Below the pieces are notes generated by a model. It had not been told where the DNA came from. It did not search any database and saw nothing but the letters and a program-made list of their open reading frames with translations. A stretch of 64,000 bases of DNA, taken from positions 696,918 through 760,917 of the forward strand of contig NZ_JAFEUM010000001.1 in the NCBI RefSeq assembly GCF_016900875.1, read 5' to 3'. Position 1 is the stretch's first letter; each line of letters begins with the position of its first letter. This document shows, piece after piece, positions 7,862 through 16,459 of the stretch. Both the position numbers and the translations under genes were made by a program. The DNA is from Vibrio ulleungensis (GTDB taxonomy: Bacteria; Pseudomonadota; Gammaproteobacteria; Enterobacterales; Vibrionaceae).

Positions 7862-10762
7862 ATGGGAACAATAAAAAAAACCGCGGTTGCGATAGCCATC
7901 GCGGCCGGTTTAGCATCTCTAGGATGCAGCACACAAACGACAGATACAGCAACGCAGGCGCAACAAACTGACATGACAGCGAGCGTCGCACCGATTGTGT
8001 TAACCGATGCTGCTTTTTTAGCTGCGGCGGCGAACGAACACAGTCGCTACACGGTTGAAGCTGAAAGTGTATTGGTTGAATTTGATGAAGTAAGCCAAGC
8101 TGATGCCAACAGTAAATGGCCAAATATGAAGTTTAGGCCTGTCGACGGTAGCGCCGATTGGAATACAAAAGGTGGTTTAAAGCTGACCTTAGAAAACCCT
8201 ACTGATTCACCGTTGCGTGTTGAGCTAAAAGTTGCGGATTCCATTGGCATTATGGGTGTAGCGACTCATCAACTGGATAAACCCATCGAACTGGCGGCTG
8301 GCGAAACCAAAACTGTCGACTATCTGTTTAACGGCTCTGAGATGGGCTTGGACGGTTATCGTGGTGGCGAAGAATTAGATCTTAAAACTGTATCTGAGTT
8401 CCAATTTTATGTTGTTGGGCCGGCAACTAAGCAAAGCTTAAGGCTGCACGATATTGCCTTTATTGAACGTACTGGCGATTTTGTGAAATCTCAGGCTCGC
8501 GAGGATGTTATTGCGTCTGCCACGGTACCTACCGTGCTGAACTTAAGCCAGTTTGACGACCCTAATAGTTCAATTTTAGAGCTAAAATTAGGAACAGATG
8601 TAACGCGTGTTGAAAATAACGGTGGCCACGCGCTGCGAGTTCAATATTCCACAGCTGAAGCTTACCCAACCGTTAAGTTTTCCGCGGGTACTCAAGGTGA
8701 ATCGTGGGACTGGACGCAGTATGGTGACGTGGCATTAGCGTTTGATGCCAAAAACCTCGGCGATAAAGGTGTGCAACTGTTTGTTCGTGTCGATGACGAC
8801 TTGGATGAAAAGCTAGGCGGTGGCGCGACTGGCGTGGTACACAGTCGTTCTGGCTATGTTCAGCTTCCTCCACAATCACAAGATACCTATTACTTTACGC
8901 TAAAAGACTTAGCTGAAGCGATGAACTCAGGAATGCGAGGCGAACCGCCTAAACAAGCGTTCTCTGCCACGCAGGTCGTGTTTGGTTGGGGGGAAACAGA
9001 GCTCGATTTATCCAATATAGTCAGTTTTCAGCTCTATATGATGAACCCATTAGCCGATGCTGAGTTAGAATTTGATAATTTACGTCTTATTCCAAACTTG
9101 ACCAATGATACCAGTCGCTACAGTAATATCATCGACGAGTTTGGTCAGTATACTGCCGAGCAGTGGCCAGAAAAGGTCACAGATCTGGCAGACCTACAAT
9201 CTCGCGCAGCACAGGACTACGCACTTCTTGAAAAAGCCTCACTACTGCCAGACCGTTCAACGTATGGCGGGTGGAGCGATGGTCCAAAACTTAACGCAAC
9301 TGGCTATTTTAGAACTGAAAAGGTCGAAGGAAAGTGGGCGCTGGTCGACCCTGAGGGGTACTTATACTTCGCGACAGGTCTCGATAATATTCGTATGGAT
9401 GATAGCTATACCACCACAGGTATTGGATTTTCGGACATCACGGACGTTGCAACCGACGATCTAAGGCCGAGTCAAGTGGCTGAGAGTGGGTATCTTGAAA
9501 GTACTCAACCTCGAGCGCAGCTCTCTCCACTGCGTCGCGGAATGTTTACCGAGTTGCCCGATTACGACTCTGAGCTTGCGCAAAACTACAACTATACCCA
9601 AATGATCCATACAGGCCCGCTTAAGCATGGCGAAGTGTTTAGTTTTTATGGAGCAAACTTACAGCGGAAATATCAGCAGTCGTCTCAAGCAGACGCTTTG
9701 GCGATTTGGCAAGACGTTACCTTGGCAAGAATGATGGATTGGGGCTTTACCTCTCTAGGCAACTGGTCTGATCCAAGTTTTTACGGCAATGACAAGGTAC
9801 CGTACACGGCTCACGGCTGGATTGTAGGCAGCCATCAGCGTATTAACACAGGGAACGATTATTGGGGTCCAATGCACGACCCATTTGATCCTGAGTTTAG
9901 ACGTTCTGTAGCCACCATGGCTAAATCTGTGGCCGATGACGTTGATAATGATCCGTTTTGTATTGGATATTTTGTCGACAACGAGTTGAGCTGGGGTAAC
10001 ACTCAATTTGATGCAAGCCATTACGCTCTTGCTCTGTCAGGATTGAAAGCCTCTTCGCAACAAAGTTCCGCTAAGAAGGCTTTCGATGAGTTACTGCAAC
10101 AGCAGTACGGTTCTATCGACAAGCTCAATGCGGCATGGAGTACATCGTTTGAGTCGTGGGAAAGTTTTGCACAAGGGGTGAGCCTGCCAAGCGACCTATC
10201 TGAGGCAATGAAACAAGACCTGAGTGTTTTGCTGTCGGCTCTTGCTGACCAATTTTTCCGCGTGGTAGACGAAGAAATGCAGAATGTGCTGCCTAATCAC
10301 CTGAACTTGGGATCGCGTTTCTCTGATTGGGGGATAACCCCAGAAGCCGCTAACGCCGCCGCTAAGTATGTGGACGTTATGAGCTACAACTTGTATGCAA
10401 AAGATCTTAACTCGAAGGGTGACTGGTCGCATTTACCAGAATTGGACATGCCAAGTATTATTGGCGAATTTCACTTTGGTGCTACCGATTCTGGACTGTT
10501 CCACCCAGGATTGGTGAGTATGGATGACCAGCAAGGTAGGGCAGATGCTTATGCCCACTATATGCGTAGTGTTATCGATAACCCATACTTTGTAGGTGCG
10601 CACTGGTTCCAGTACATGGACTCACCAGCAACGGGCCGAGCATGGGATGGCGAGAACTATAACGTTGGTTTTGTCACCGTTACCGACACGCCCTACAAAC
10701 CACTCGTAGAGTCAGCAAGAAAAGTAAACCAAGAGCTTTATACCCGCCGTTTCGGCCAGTAA
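7862..10762 (+). CDS. GH50 beta-agarase, lipoprotein (second copy)
   Basis: 966 residues, lipoprotein signal with lipobox SLGC (Cys22). Module order is the same as in the copy at 3066: two beta-sandwich modules, then the GH50 barrel from about residue 480. Candidate catalytic glutamates are Glu708 in FVDNELSWG and Glu869 in IIGEFHFG. The two agarases are clearly paralogous along their whole length. This one has an extra loop of roughly 20 residues around 525-555 (between GIGFSD and RRGMFTELP), which may alter the active-site cleft and product length. Start ATG 7862 follows GAGGGTG, coupled to the preceding lipoprotein gene. REP-like hairpins follow the stop codon. Confidence 0.93.
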   Translation: MGTIKKTAVAIAIAAGLASLGCSTQTTDTATQAQQTDMTASVAPIVLTDAAFLAAAANEHSRYTVEAESVLVEFDEVSQADANSKWPNMKFRPVDGSADWNTKGGLKLTLENPTDSPLRVELKVADSIGIMGVATHQLDKPIELAAGETKTVDYLFNGSEMGLDGYRGGEELDLKTVSEFQFYVVGPATKQSLRLHDIAFIERTGDFVKSQAREDVIASATVPTVLNLSQFDDPNSSILELKLGTDVTRVENNGGHALRVQYSTAEAYPTVKFSAGTQGESWDWTQYGDVALAFDAKNLGDKGVQLFVRVDDDLDEKLGGGATGVVHSRSGYVQLPPQSQDTYYFTLKDLAEAMNSGMRGEPPKQAFSATQVVFGWGETELDLSNIVSFQLYMMNPLADAELEFDNLRLIPNLTNDTSRYSNIIDEFGQYTAEQWPEKVTDLADLQSRAAQDYALLEKASLLPDRSTYGGWSDGPKLNATGYFRTEKVEGKWALVDPEGYLYFATGLDNIRMDDSYTTTGIGFSDITDVATDDLRPSQVAESGYLESTQPRAQLSPLRRGMFTELPDYDSELAQNYNYTQMIHTGPLKHGEVFSFYGANLQRKYQQSSQADALAIWQDVTLARMMDWGFTSLGNWSDPSFYGNDKVPYTAHGWIVGSHQRINTGNDYWGPMHDPFDPEFRRSVATMAKSVADDVDNDPFCIGYFVDNELSWGNTQFDASHYALALSGLKASSQQSSAKKAFDELLQQQYGSIDKLNAAWSTSFESWESFAQGVSLPSDLSEAMKQDLSVLLSALADQFFRVVDEEMQNVLPNHLNLGSRFSDWGITPEAANAAAKYVDVMSYNLYAKDLNSKGDWSHLPELDMPSIIGEFHFGATDSGLFHPGLVSMDDQQGRADAYAHYMRSVIDNPYFVGAHWFQYMDSPATGRAWDGENYNVGFVTVTDTPYKPLVESARKVNQELYTRRFGQ

Positions 10763-10768
10763 AAGCAA

Positions 10769-10844
10769 AGGGGGGCAGAGTCATCTGACTCCGACCCCCT
10801 ATTTTAACCCAACGGGGTCAGAGTCGATTGACTCTGACCCCGTT
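10769..10844. repeat. Pair of REP-like palindromes between convergent operons
   Basis: Two related palindromes. 10769-10800 is an imperfect stem (AGGGGG...CCCCCT, 13 of 15 pairs). 10811-10844 is a perfect 15-bp stem around the loop GATT, with core GGGGTCAGAGTC. Both carry the same CAGAGTC/GACTC core and lie in the 84-bp gap between the convergent agarase and cycloisomerase genes. They can act as a bidirectional terminator or mRNA-stabilising element. The core looks like a widespread REP-type sequence, but copy number cannot be judged from one window. Confidence 0.7.
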
Positions 10845-10846
10845 TA

Positions 10847-11950
10847 TTAATGGACTTCGTATTGGGCAATGATGTCCCATTTAAATTCAACACCGATGCC
10901 AGGCTCGTCGGACGCTACTGCGCGATGATTCTCGACGACCAGTGGTCGTTTTGTGTAGCGGTCGATAGGGAAGCTGTGCACTTCTAACCAGCCAGTATCA
11001 AACGCAGACACAAGCGACACGTGCAGTTCTTGCATACCGTGGGTGCAGACTGGAACTTGGTGTTCAGTTATCAAGTGTGCGGCCTGTAACCAACCCGTGA
11101 TCCCGCCGCAGTTAGATGCATCTGGCTGACAAAATCCAAGCTTTGCTTGTTCCATTGCGTAACCGAATTCGTGGATTGTATGAAGGTTTTCGCCCATTGC
11201 CAGTGGAATGTTGGTGGCCTCTGCAATTGCAGCATATCCTTGGTAGTCGTCTGGGATCGTTGGCTCTTCAAACCACGTAATGTCGCACTCTTCTACCGCT
11301 TTAGACAGTGCAATCGCTTGCTCAACAGTTAGAGAGTAGTTGGCATCAATCATAAAGGTAACGTCGGGTCCAATGAGGGCACGAACAGCTTTGATTCGGT
11401 CGATATCTTCTTGCGGATCGCTTTTGCCAATTTTGATTTTTACTGCGTTAAAGCCAGAGTCTAAATAGCCTTGAATGTTACTCAGAAGTTTATCAAGAGA
11501 GAATTGCAAGTCTATGCCGCCGCAGTAGGCTTTGCAGGTGTTGTTCTTTCCACCTGCCATTTTCCACAGTGGCAGTTGCTCACGTTTACCTTTTAGGTCC
11601 CACAGCGCAATATCTAGACTCGATATGGCAAACGACGCGATGCCACCACGGCCCACATAGTGTATATGCCATTCCATAAAGTCATAAATTTCTTCTATAT
11701 TGGCGGCGTCTTTGCCCAATACAACAGGCTGCAAGTCGTGCTCTAGCATCGCTTTGATCGCGTAACCCCCCTTACCACCTGTGTAGGTATAACCGGTGCC
11801 AGTGAGCCCATCAGCGGTAGTAATAGTGGTTGTAATGAGTTCGAAATGGTCGTGATCCCCGTGCTTCGCGTCAGAAAGGATCTCATCTAGAGGGATTTTA
11901 AATAGCCGTGTCTGAATATCGGTAATTTGAGTTGATTGTGCGTACGACAT
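10847..11950 (-). CDS. 3,6-anhydro-L-galactonate cycloisomerase (enolase superfamily)
   Basis: 367 residues of the mandelate racemase/enolase fold. Visible elements are the KIK motif on strand 2 (Lys171, Lys173), metal ligands Asp202 (MIDANYS), Glu228 (WFEEP) and Glu254 (MGENLH), and a candidate His304 (CTHGMQE). Family members with this context open the anhydro ring of 3,6-anhydro-L-galactonate to give 2-keto-3-deoxy-L-galactonate. Other sugar-acid dehydratases share the fold, so the substrate is inferred from the agarases and the KDG genes. The ATG at 11950 is chosen over one at 11959 because AAAGGATG lies at correct spacing. It follows eda by one base in a three-gene operon. Confidence 0.85.
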   Translation of the reverse strand: MSYAQSTQITDIQTRLFKIPLDEILSDAKHGDHDHFELITTTITTADGLTGTGYTYTGGKGGYAIKAMLEHDLQPVVLGKDAANIEEIYDFMEWHIHYVGRGGIASFAISSLDIALWDLKGKREQLPLWKMAGGKNNTCKAYCGGIDLQFSLDKLLSNIQGYLDSGFNAVKIKIGKSDPQEDIDRIKAVRALIGPDVTFMIDANYSLTVEQAIALSKAVEECDITWFEEPTIPDDYQGYAAIAEATNIPLAMGENLHTIHEFGYAMEQAKLGFCQPDASNCGGITGWLQAAHLITEHQVPVCTHGMQELHVSLVSAFDTGWLEVHSFPIDRYTKRPLVVENHRAVASDEPGIGVEFKWDIIAQYEVH

Positions 11951-11951
11951 G

Positions 11952-12596
11952 TTAAGCATCCTTTAATTGCTGAACTATTTCGCGAATGAGACGACCAATC
12001 TCACCCCATTCGCCTTTATTAACTAAACCTTTATCGACCATCCAAGTTCCCCCACATGCAAGTACCGCAGGTAAGTCGAGATACTGTTGAATGTTGCTGG
12101 CACTTATACCGCCGGTAGGCATAACTTGAATTTGGCTATAGGGTCCAAGCAGCGATTTTAACATTGGTAAACCACCAGAGGCTTCTGCAGGGAAAAATTT
12201 GAGAGTTGAAACACCTAACTCTAAAGCCTGCTCGACTTGAGAAGGGTTGTTAACACCAGGAACAATGATTATTCCATGCTTTTGGCACGCTTTTACGGTG
12301 GTTGGGTTAAGTCCAGGTGAAACGATAAAGTCTGCACCTGCTTCTTTTGCCGCAATCACTTGCTGCTCGTTAAGAACGGTGCCGGCACCAATCAACATCT
12401 CGGGCTGGGCATCACGTAACAAGCGAATGGCCTCGACTGCTGCATCTGATCGAAAGGTGATTTCTGCGACAGGTAGTCCGTTGTTAGCGAGTTGCTCGCC
12501 TAAAGGCAGTATATCCAGTGCACTATCAATGGCGATAACGGGAACAACTTTAAATTGCTTAAGTTGTTTAACGAGCTGTTTGGTTTGAAGCTCCAT
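11952..12596 (-). CDS. eda: KDPG/KHG aldolase
   Basis: 214 residues, a class I aldolase that splits 2-keto-3-deoxy-6-phosphogluconate into pyruvate and glyceraldehyde-3-phosphate. The Schiff-base lysine is Lys133 in TLKFFPAE; Glu45 and Arg49 (EITFR) and Thr73 (GAGTV) are the other conserved active-site residues. Start ATG 12596 has AAGGAAAG upstream. It lies 12 bp after the KDG kinase and immediately before the cycloisomerase. It completes the lower anhydrogalactose pathway. KDPGal could also be the natural substrate if the sugar acid is not epimerised first. Confidence 0.93.
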   Translation of the reverse strand: MELQTKQLVKQLKQFKVVPVIAIDSALDILPLGEQLANNGLPVAEITFRSDAAVEAIRLLRDAQPEMLIGAGTVLNEQQVIAAKEAGADFIVSPGLNPTTVKACQKHGIIIVPGVNNPSQVEQALELGVSTLKFFPAEASGGLPMLKSLLGPYSQIQVMPTGGISASNIQQYLDLPAVLACGGTWMVDKGLVNKGEWGEIGRLIREIVQQLKDA

Positions 12597-12608
12597 GATT
12601 CACTTTCC

Positions 12609-13568
12609 TTATTTAGATTCTAGAAGTCGGTTTTCTACCTGCTCAAGGGTGGGCAGGGGCGCGACAGCGCCGTAGCCAGTAATTGTGATAGAAGCCGTAG
12701 CATTGGCGTGCAATAGTGCTTGCTCGAGAGATGCTCCTCTCACAAAGTGGGTACAAAATGATCCTGCAAAAGAGTCGCCAGCCGCGGTAGCGTCAACAGG
12801 GGTGACTTTATGCGGTGACACGTGAATTCGCTGTTGTTCATCCGCTACAGTTGCGCCATCGCTGCCTTGCTTGAGGACCACAACTTTTGCCCCTAGCTTT
12901 AAGTGGTGGTCAATAATGTCGTCGGCGTGTGTAAGCCCTGTGATCAACTGAGCTTCATCAATACTTGGGAAGCAGATGTCGACCATTTTGACCGTTTCGT
13001 TAATGACAGCTCTTGCTCTTGCCAGTGACCACAGTTTTAAACGCAGGTTCGTATCATAGGACACTAATGTGTTGCTTTGCTTTGCCGCTTCAATTGCAGC
13101 AAACACAGAATCACAACTGCTGCTACTGATAGCTTGGGTAATGGCAGTAACGTGCAATAACTTGGCTGCTTCAATCTGCTCTATAGGGAGTTGGTCAGGG
13201 GTAATTAAACTTGCGGCACTGTTCTTTCTTAAAAACGAAAAGTGGTGTCCTTGATCATCATGAGTAATGAAGTAAACACCGGTATGTTGGTTCGACTTTA
13301 CTTGGACATTGTGGGTAGATACGCGCTCTTTTGTCCAAAGGTCAATGAATCGCTTTCCAAATTCATCGTTACCTACGTGCGTGAGCATGCCCACATTAGC
13401 ACCTTGCCTTGCTGCGGCAATGGCAAAGTTAGACGCGTCACCCCCGAACCCACTTAAAAAGTCTGCCTGACCCAGTGCTACGTCTTTCATTTGACTGAAT
13501 TCGAACATCGGTTCACCAAAGCTAAGGATTTCTGCTGGTACCTGTTGGCCGCTTTTACTATTTAGCAT
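12609..13568 (-). CDS. kdgK: 2-keto-3-deoxygluconate kinase (PfkB family)
   Basis: 319 residues of the ribokinase/PfkB fold. The first signature is GFGGDASNFAIAAARQG (41-57); the ATP-site signature is DATAAGDSFAGSF (259-271) with Asp265 as catalytic base, a variant of the usual DTTGAGD. It phosphorylates KDG to KDPG with ATP in the cytoplasm. It is first in the minus-strand operon kdgK-eda-cycloisomerase, and its promoter region carries a perfect TTGGTCAACCAA site about 80 bp upstream. KDGal is an alternative substrate that the sequence cannot exclude. Confidence 0.88.
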   Translation of the reverse strand: MLNSKSGQQVPAEILSFGEPMFEFSQMKDVALGQADFLSGFGGDASNFAIAAARQGANVGMLTHVGNDEFGKRFIDLWTKERVSTHNVQVKSNQHTGVYFITHDDQGHHFSFLRKNSAASLITPDQLPIEQIEAAKLLHVTAITQAISSSSCDSVFAAIEAAKQSNTLVSYDTNLRLKLWSLARARAVINETVKMVDICFPSIDEAQLITGLTHADDIIDHHLKLGAKVVVLKQGSDGATVADEQQRIHVSPHKVTPVDATAAGDSFAGSFCTHFVRGASLEQALLHANATASITITGYGAVAPLPTLEQVENRLLESK

Positions 13569-13645
13569 ACAAATTTCACCTATAAATTCTTAATAACTGC
13601 TTATTACTTATTCAACTGATTTAGATACTAAACAACTAGTAATTT

Positions 13646-13657
13646 TTGGTCAACCAA
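13646..13657. promoter_or_regulatory. Perfect TTGGTCAACCAA operator before kdgK
   Basis: Perfect 5+5 inverted repeat with a two-base centre. The symmetry extends to TTTTGGTCAACCAAAA (13644-13659), with only the centre CA breaking it. It is the same element as at 1684-1695. A weaker copy, TTGGTCAGCCAT, lies at 13782-13793. Confidence 0.65.
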
Positions 13658-13815
13658 AAGGCTATTTCGGTACATGTGTCAGCTCACACTTTATTTAATA
13701 AGGGGTGGTGTGGTTAATGGCGTAGGCCTTGGCATAGTCCATTAACGAATATTTTGCCTAATAATTAATCGAAAAGTAATATTGGTCAGCCATTTTTGTA
13801 TATTGGTTCTCTAAG

Positions 13816-13831
13816 TGTGACAATTATCACT
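13816..13831 (+). promoter_or_regulatory. CRP site at the oxidoreductase operon promoter
   Basis: TGTGA-CAATTA-TCACT matches nine of ten CRP consensus bases. Its centre (13823.5) is 41.5 bp upstream of the start site near 13865 predicted from the minus-10 TATAAA at 13853-13858. That is the class II activator position. There is no convincing minus-35, as expected for a CRP-dependent promoter. Confidence 0.6.
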
Positions 13832-13865
13832 GCAATTGGTCGTTCTAAAGAGTATAAATTCATCA

Positions 13866-13877
13866 TTGGTTAATCAA
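13866..13877 (+). promoter_or_regulatory. Operator-like TTGGTTAATCAA at the predicted +1
   Basis: Nine of ten bases of the TTGGT-N2-ACCAA element, placed directly at the predicted transcription start of the oxidoreductase operon. A repressor bound here would block RNA polymerase that CRP recruits just upstream. Confidence 0.5.
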
Positions 13878-13897
13878 TTTTAATTAAAAGGTATAAG

Positions 13898-15367
13898 ATG
13901 ACTGTTTTGGATAGGGATGTGGTTAACGCAAATTACGATCAAACCACCACGTATGATCGCTCAACATTAAGCAGTGATATCGTTCATATCGGATTTGGTG
14001 CATTTCATCGCGGACACCAAGCTGTGTATAACGACCTCACAAATGACCAGTCAGATAAGCCGTGGGGAATATGTGAGATAAACATGTTTGGTCCTGCGAA
14101 CCTTATTGATGACCTATCGCACCAGAAGGGTTTGTTCACGGTCGTTGAGACCTCATCAACCAAAACGGTTTCTCGTGTGGTTCGTACTGTTTGCGAGCAG
14201 ATCCATACGCCTAAAAAGGGCATCCAAGCGGCAATTGATAAAATGGTCGAACCTCAAGTTAAAATCGTATCGCTGACCATTACCGAAAAAGGCTACTGCG
14301 TAGATCCACAATCGGGCTCACTTGATGTCGACAACGTTTTGATCGCTCATGATTTAGCCCAACCACACCAACCTCAATCAGCGATTGGCCTTATAACAGA
14401 GGCACTATCTCAACGTATGCAAAACAGCCTCGCTCCTTTTAGTGTGATGTCTTGCGACAACATTCCTGAAAATGGAGTGTTAACCAAAAATGCCGTGCTT
14501 TCATTTGCTAAACAGCGTGATGCTGAACTTGCAAAGTGGATTGAGAGCAATGTGTCTTTTCCTAGCACGATGGTAGACCGAATCGTACCTGCTATGACCG
14601 ACGATCAGTTTGATGTGATCGAAAGCAAAACGGGTTATCGCGACCCTTGTGGTGTTGTGACCGAAGATTTTCGCCAGTGGGTTATTGAAGACAACTTCGT
14701 TGCGGGACGTCCTGATTGGTCGATTGCTGGGGCGATGTTTGTTAACGACGTATTGCCCTACGAAGAAATGAAATTGCGCATGCTAAATGGTAGCCATTCA
14801 TTTTTAGCTTACAACGGCAGCCTTGCTGGGTATGAATTTATTTTTCAATGCATGCAGGATGACAAACTCCGTGCAACAACGCTTCGTTTGATGCTTGACG
14901 AACAAGCGCGCTCGCTAAGTGATGAGTTAAAAGTCGATTTACAGCAATACGCTGAACTGTTGATTGCGCGTTTTAGCAATAGCAACATCAGACACAAAAC
15001 GGCACAAATCGCGATGGACGGCTCACAGAAGCTACCTCAACGAGTACTCGATCCGCTATTAGAGCTGCAAAAGCGCGATGTGGACTTTGCCTGCTTACCT
15101 ACCTTAATTGCAGGTTGGATGCATTACACCATCGCTCAAGTTGTTAACAAAGAGGCCATTGCAGATCCACTTGCAGAGACCTATGCCTCGGTTTGCGAAA
15201 CCAATACGACACCGGAAGATCGAGCACACGCTCTATTGTCGATTGACAAAATTTTTGGCGACCAAGCGCAAACCAATCCGCAATTTACACAAGCGGTTAT
15301 GGAAGCGTTTGACGCTATTGAACATCACGGAATCGCTTATGTTGTCGATTCTCTAGCAAAAATTTAA
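13898..15367 (+). CDS. Mannitol dehydrogenase/fructuronate reductase family oxidoreductase
   Basis: 489 residues of the long-chain polyol dehydrogenase family. The nucleotide-binding motif GFGAFHRGHQ is at about 33-42, and the catalytic Lys-Asn-His set is in KLRMLNGSHS (about 290-299). The family reduces or oxidises ketose/polyol or hexuronate pairs with NAD(H), without metal. UxuB/YeiQ-like fructuronate reductase is the nearest familiar type. It is the first of three oxidoreductases in a plus-strand operon (13 bp gap to the next) opposite kdgK-eda-cycloisomerase. A role in moving 2-keto-3-deoxy-L-galactonate to KDG, or in uronate or polyol use, is inferred. Confidence 0.75.
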   Translation: MTVLDRDVVNANYDQTTTYDRSTLSSDIVHIGFGAFHRGHQAVYNDLTNDQSDKPWGICEINMFGPANLIDDLSHQKGLFTVVETSSTKTVSRVVRTVCEQIHTPKKGIQAAIDKMVEPQVKIVSLTITEKGYCVDPQSGSLDVDNVLIAHDLAQPHQPQSAIGLITEALSQRMQNSLAPFSVMSCDNIPENGVLTKNAVLSFAKQRDAELAKWIESNVSFPSTMVDRIVPAMTDDQFDVIESKTGYRDPCGVVTEDFRQWVIEDNFVAGRPDWSIAGAMFVNDVLPYEEMKLRMLNGSHSFLAYNGSLAGYEFIFQCMQDDKLRATTLRLMLDEQARSLSDELKVDLQQYAELLIARFSNSNIRHKTAQIAMDGSQKLPQRVLDPLLELQKRDVDFACLPTLIAGWMHYTIAQVVNKEAIADPLAETYASVCETNTTPEDRAHALLSIDKIFGDQAQTNPQFTQAVMEAFDAIEHHGIAYVVDSLAKI

Positions 15368-15380
15368 GTAAGAGTCTGAT

Positions 15381-16397
15381 ATGAAAACACTAATTTGTAA
15401 CGAACCAAACTCGATTGAATACATCGAACGCGACATTCCTCAAATCCAAGACAACGAAGTGCTACTTAAAATTCGTTCGGTTGGAATCTGTGGAACTGAC
15501 ATTCACGCCTATGCAGGACGTCAGCCGTTCTTTTCTTACCCACGTGTATTGGGCCATGAAATCTCGGGTGAAGTGATTAAAGTGGGTGAAAAAGTAGCGT
15601 CTGCCACTGCCGGAAAACGCTACTCAGTCATCCCATGTATCCCTTGTGGCGTTTGCGCCGCATGTCGCGATGGCAAAACCAATTGTTGTGAAGACGTCTC
15701 TTTATATGGCGTGCATCAAGATGGTGGTTTTAGTGAGTACTTGGCGGTTTACGAAGATAACTTAGTGGAGCTACCGGATAGTGTGAGTGACTCTCAAGGC
15801 GCGTTGGTTGAGTGTTTTGCCATTAGTGCTCACGCGGTTCGACGCGCAGAAATTACGCCGCGCAACAATGTACTGGTTGTAGGGGCCGGTCCAATTGGTT
15901 TAGCTGCGGCAGCTATTGCAAAAGCAGAGGGAGCGACGGTCGCCGTTGCCGATGTGTCTGACGTAAGACGCGACAAAGTAGCGCAATCTCTTGATGTTAT
16001 TGCACTTGACCCACTTGTCGATGATTACCAAGAACAACTTCGTAATGCATTTGGTGGTGACCTACCTTGTGTGGTGATGGACGCAACTGGCAATAAAGGC
16101 TCGATGAGCCGAGCAGTAGAGCTTATTCGTCATGGTGGAAAGATAGTGTTTATCGGTTTGTACATTGGTGACTTGGTGATGGACGATCCAACTTTCCATA
16201 AGAAAGAAACTACGCTTCTGAGCAGTCGCAATGCCACTCGTCAGGACTTTGAACGTGTTATCGAACTCATGGCACAAGGCAAGATTTCGGAAACCATCAT
16301 GAAGAACAAAGAGTACGATTTTCACAGTTTTGGCTTGAACTATAAGCAAGATGTCGTTGAAAACACGTCGCTGGTCAAAGGCGTAATCAATTTTTAA
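15381..16397 (+). CDS. Zn-dependent sugar-acid dehydrogenase (MDR family, LgoD-like)
   Basis: 338 residues. Catalytic zinc ligands are Cys in GICGTD (about 37) and His-Glu in GHE (about 60); structural zinc cysteines are in CGVCAACRDGKTNCC (about 88-102). The Rossmann motif is VVGAGPIG. It resembles the L-galactonate 5-dehydrogenase/L-idonate dehydrogenase group. In the described anhydrogalactose route, KDGal is oxidised at C5 to 2,5-diketo-3-deoxygalactonate and then reduced to KDG; this protein is a good candidate for the C5 oxidation. Start ATG 15381 follows a GAG-type site. The assignment to that step is inference. Confidence 0.78.
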   Translation: MKTLICNEPNSIEYIERDIPQIQDNEVLLKIRSVGICGTDIHAYAGRQPFFSYPRVLGHEISGEVIKVGEKVASATAGKRYSVIPCIPCGVCAACRDGKTNCCEDVSLYGVHQDGGFSEYLAVYEDNLVELPDSVSDSQGALVECFAISAHAVRRAEITPRNNVLVVGAGPIGLAAAAIAKAEGATVAVADVSDVRRDKVAQSLDVIALDPLVDDYQEQLRNAFGGDLPCVVMDATGNKGSMSRAVELIRHGGKIVFIGLYIGDLVMDDPTFHKKETTLLSSRNATRQDFERVIELMAQGKISETIMKNKEYDFHSFGLNYKQDVVENTSLVKGVINF

Positions 16398-16419
16398 TTC
16401 AGACGTTATCAAACAATAA

Positions 16420-16435
16420 GCGGCGCTTGCGCCGC
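16420..16435 (+). repeat. Intercistronic GC-rich hairpin
   Basis: Perfect stem GCGGCGC, TT, GCGCCGC between the dehydrogenase genes, with no T-run after it. It is more likely an mRNA-stabilising or processing hairpin than a terminator. Confidence 0.6.
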
Positions 16436-16459
16436 ATCATAAAAACAAAGGATAGAAGT

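Larger units (their letters stand above)
13569..13897. other. Divergent control region between the two catabolic operons
   Basis: 329 bp without a gene. It carries three copies of the TTGGT-N2-ACCAA element (one perfect, two imperfect), a good CRP site and a minus-10-like TATAAA at 13853-13858. The region is AT-rich and serves both kdgK (minus) and the oxidoreductase operon (plus). Confidence 0.65.

Noticed and set aside
7212..10762. A frameshifted or truncated agarase at 7212-7853
   Set aside because: The gene has its own signal peptide, lipobox and stop, and the next gene carries a complete N-terminal module of its own.
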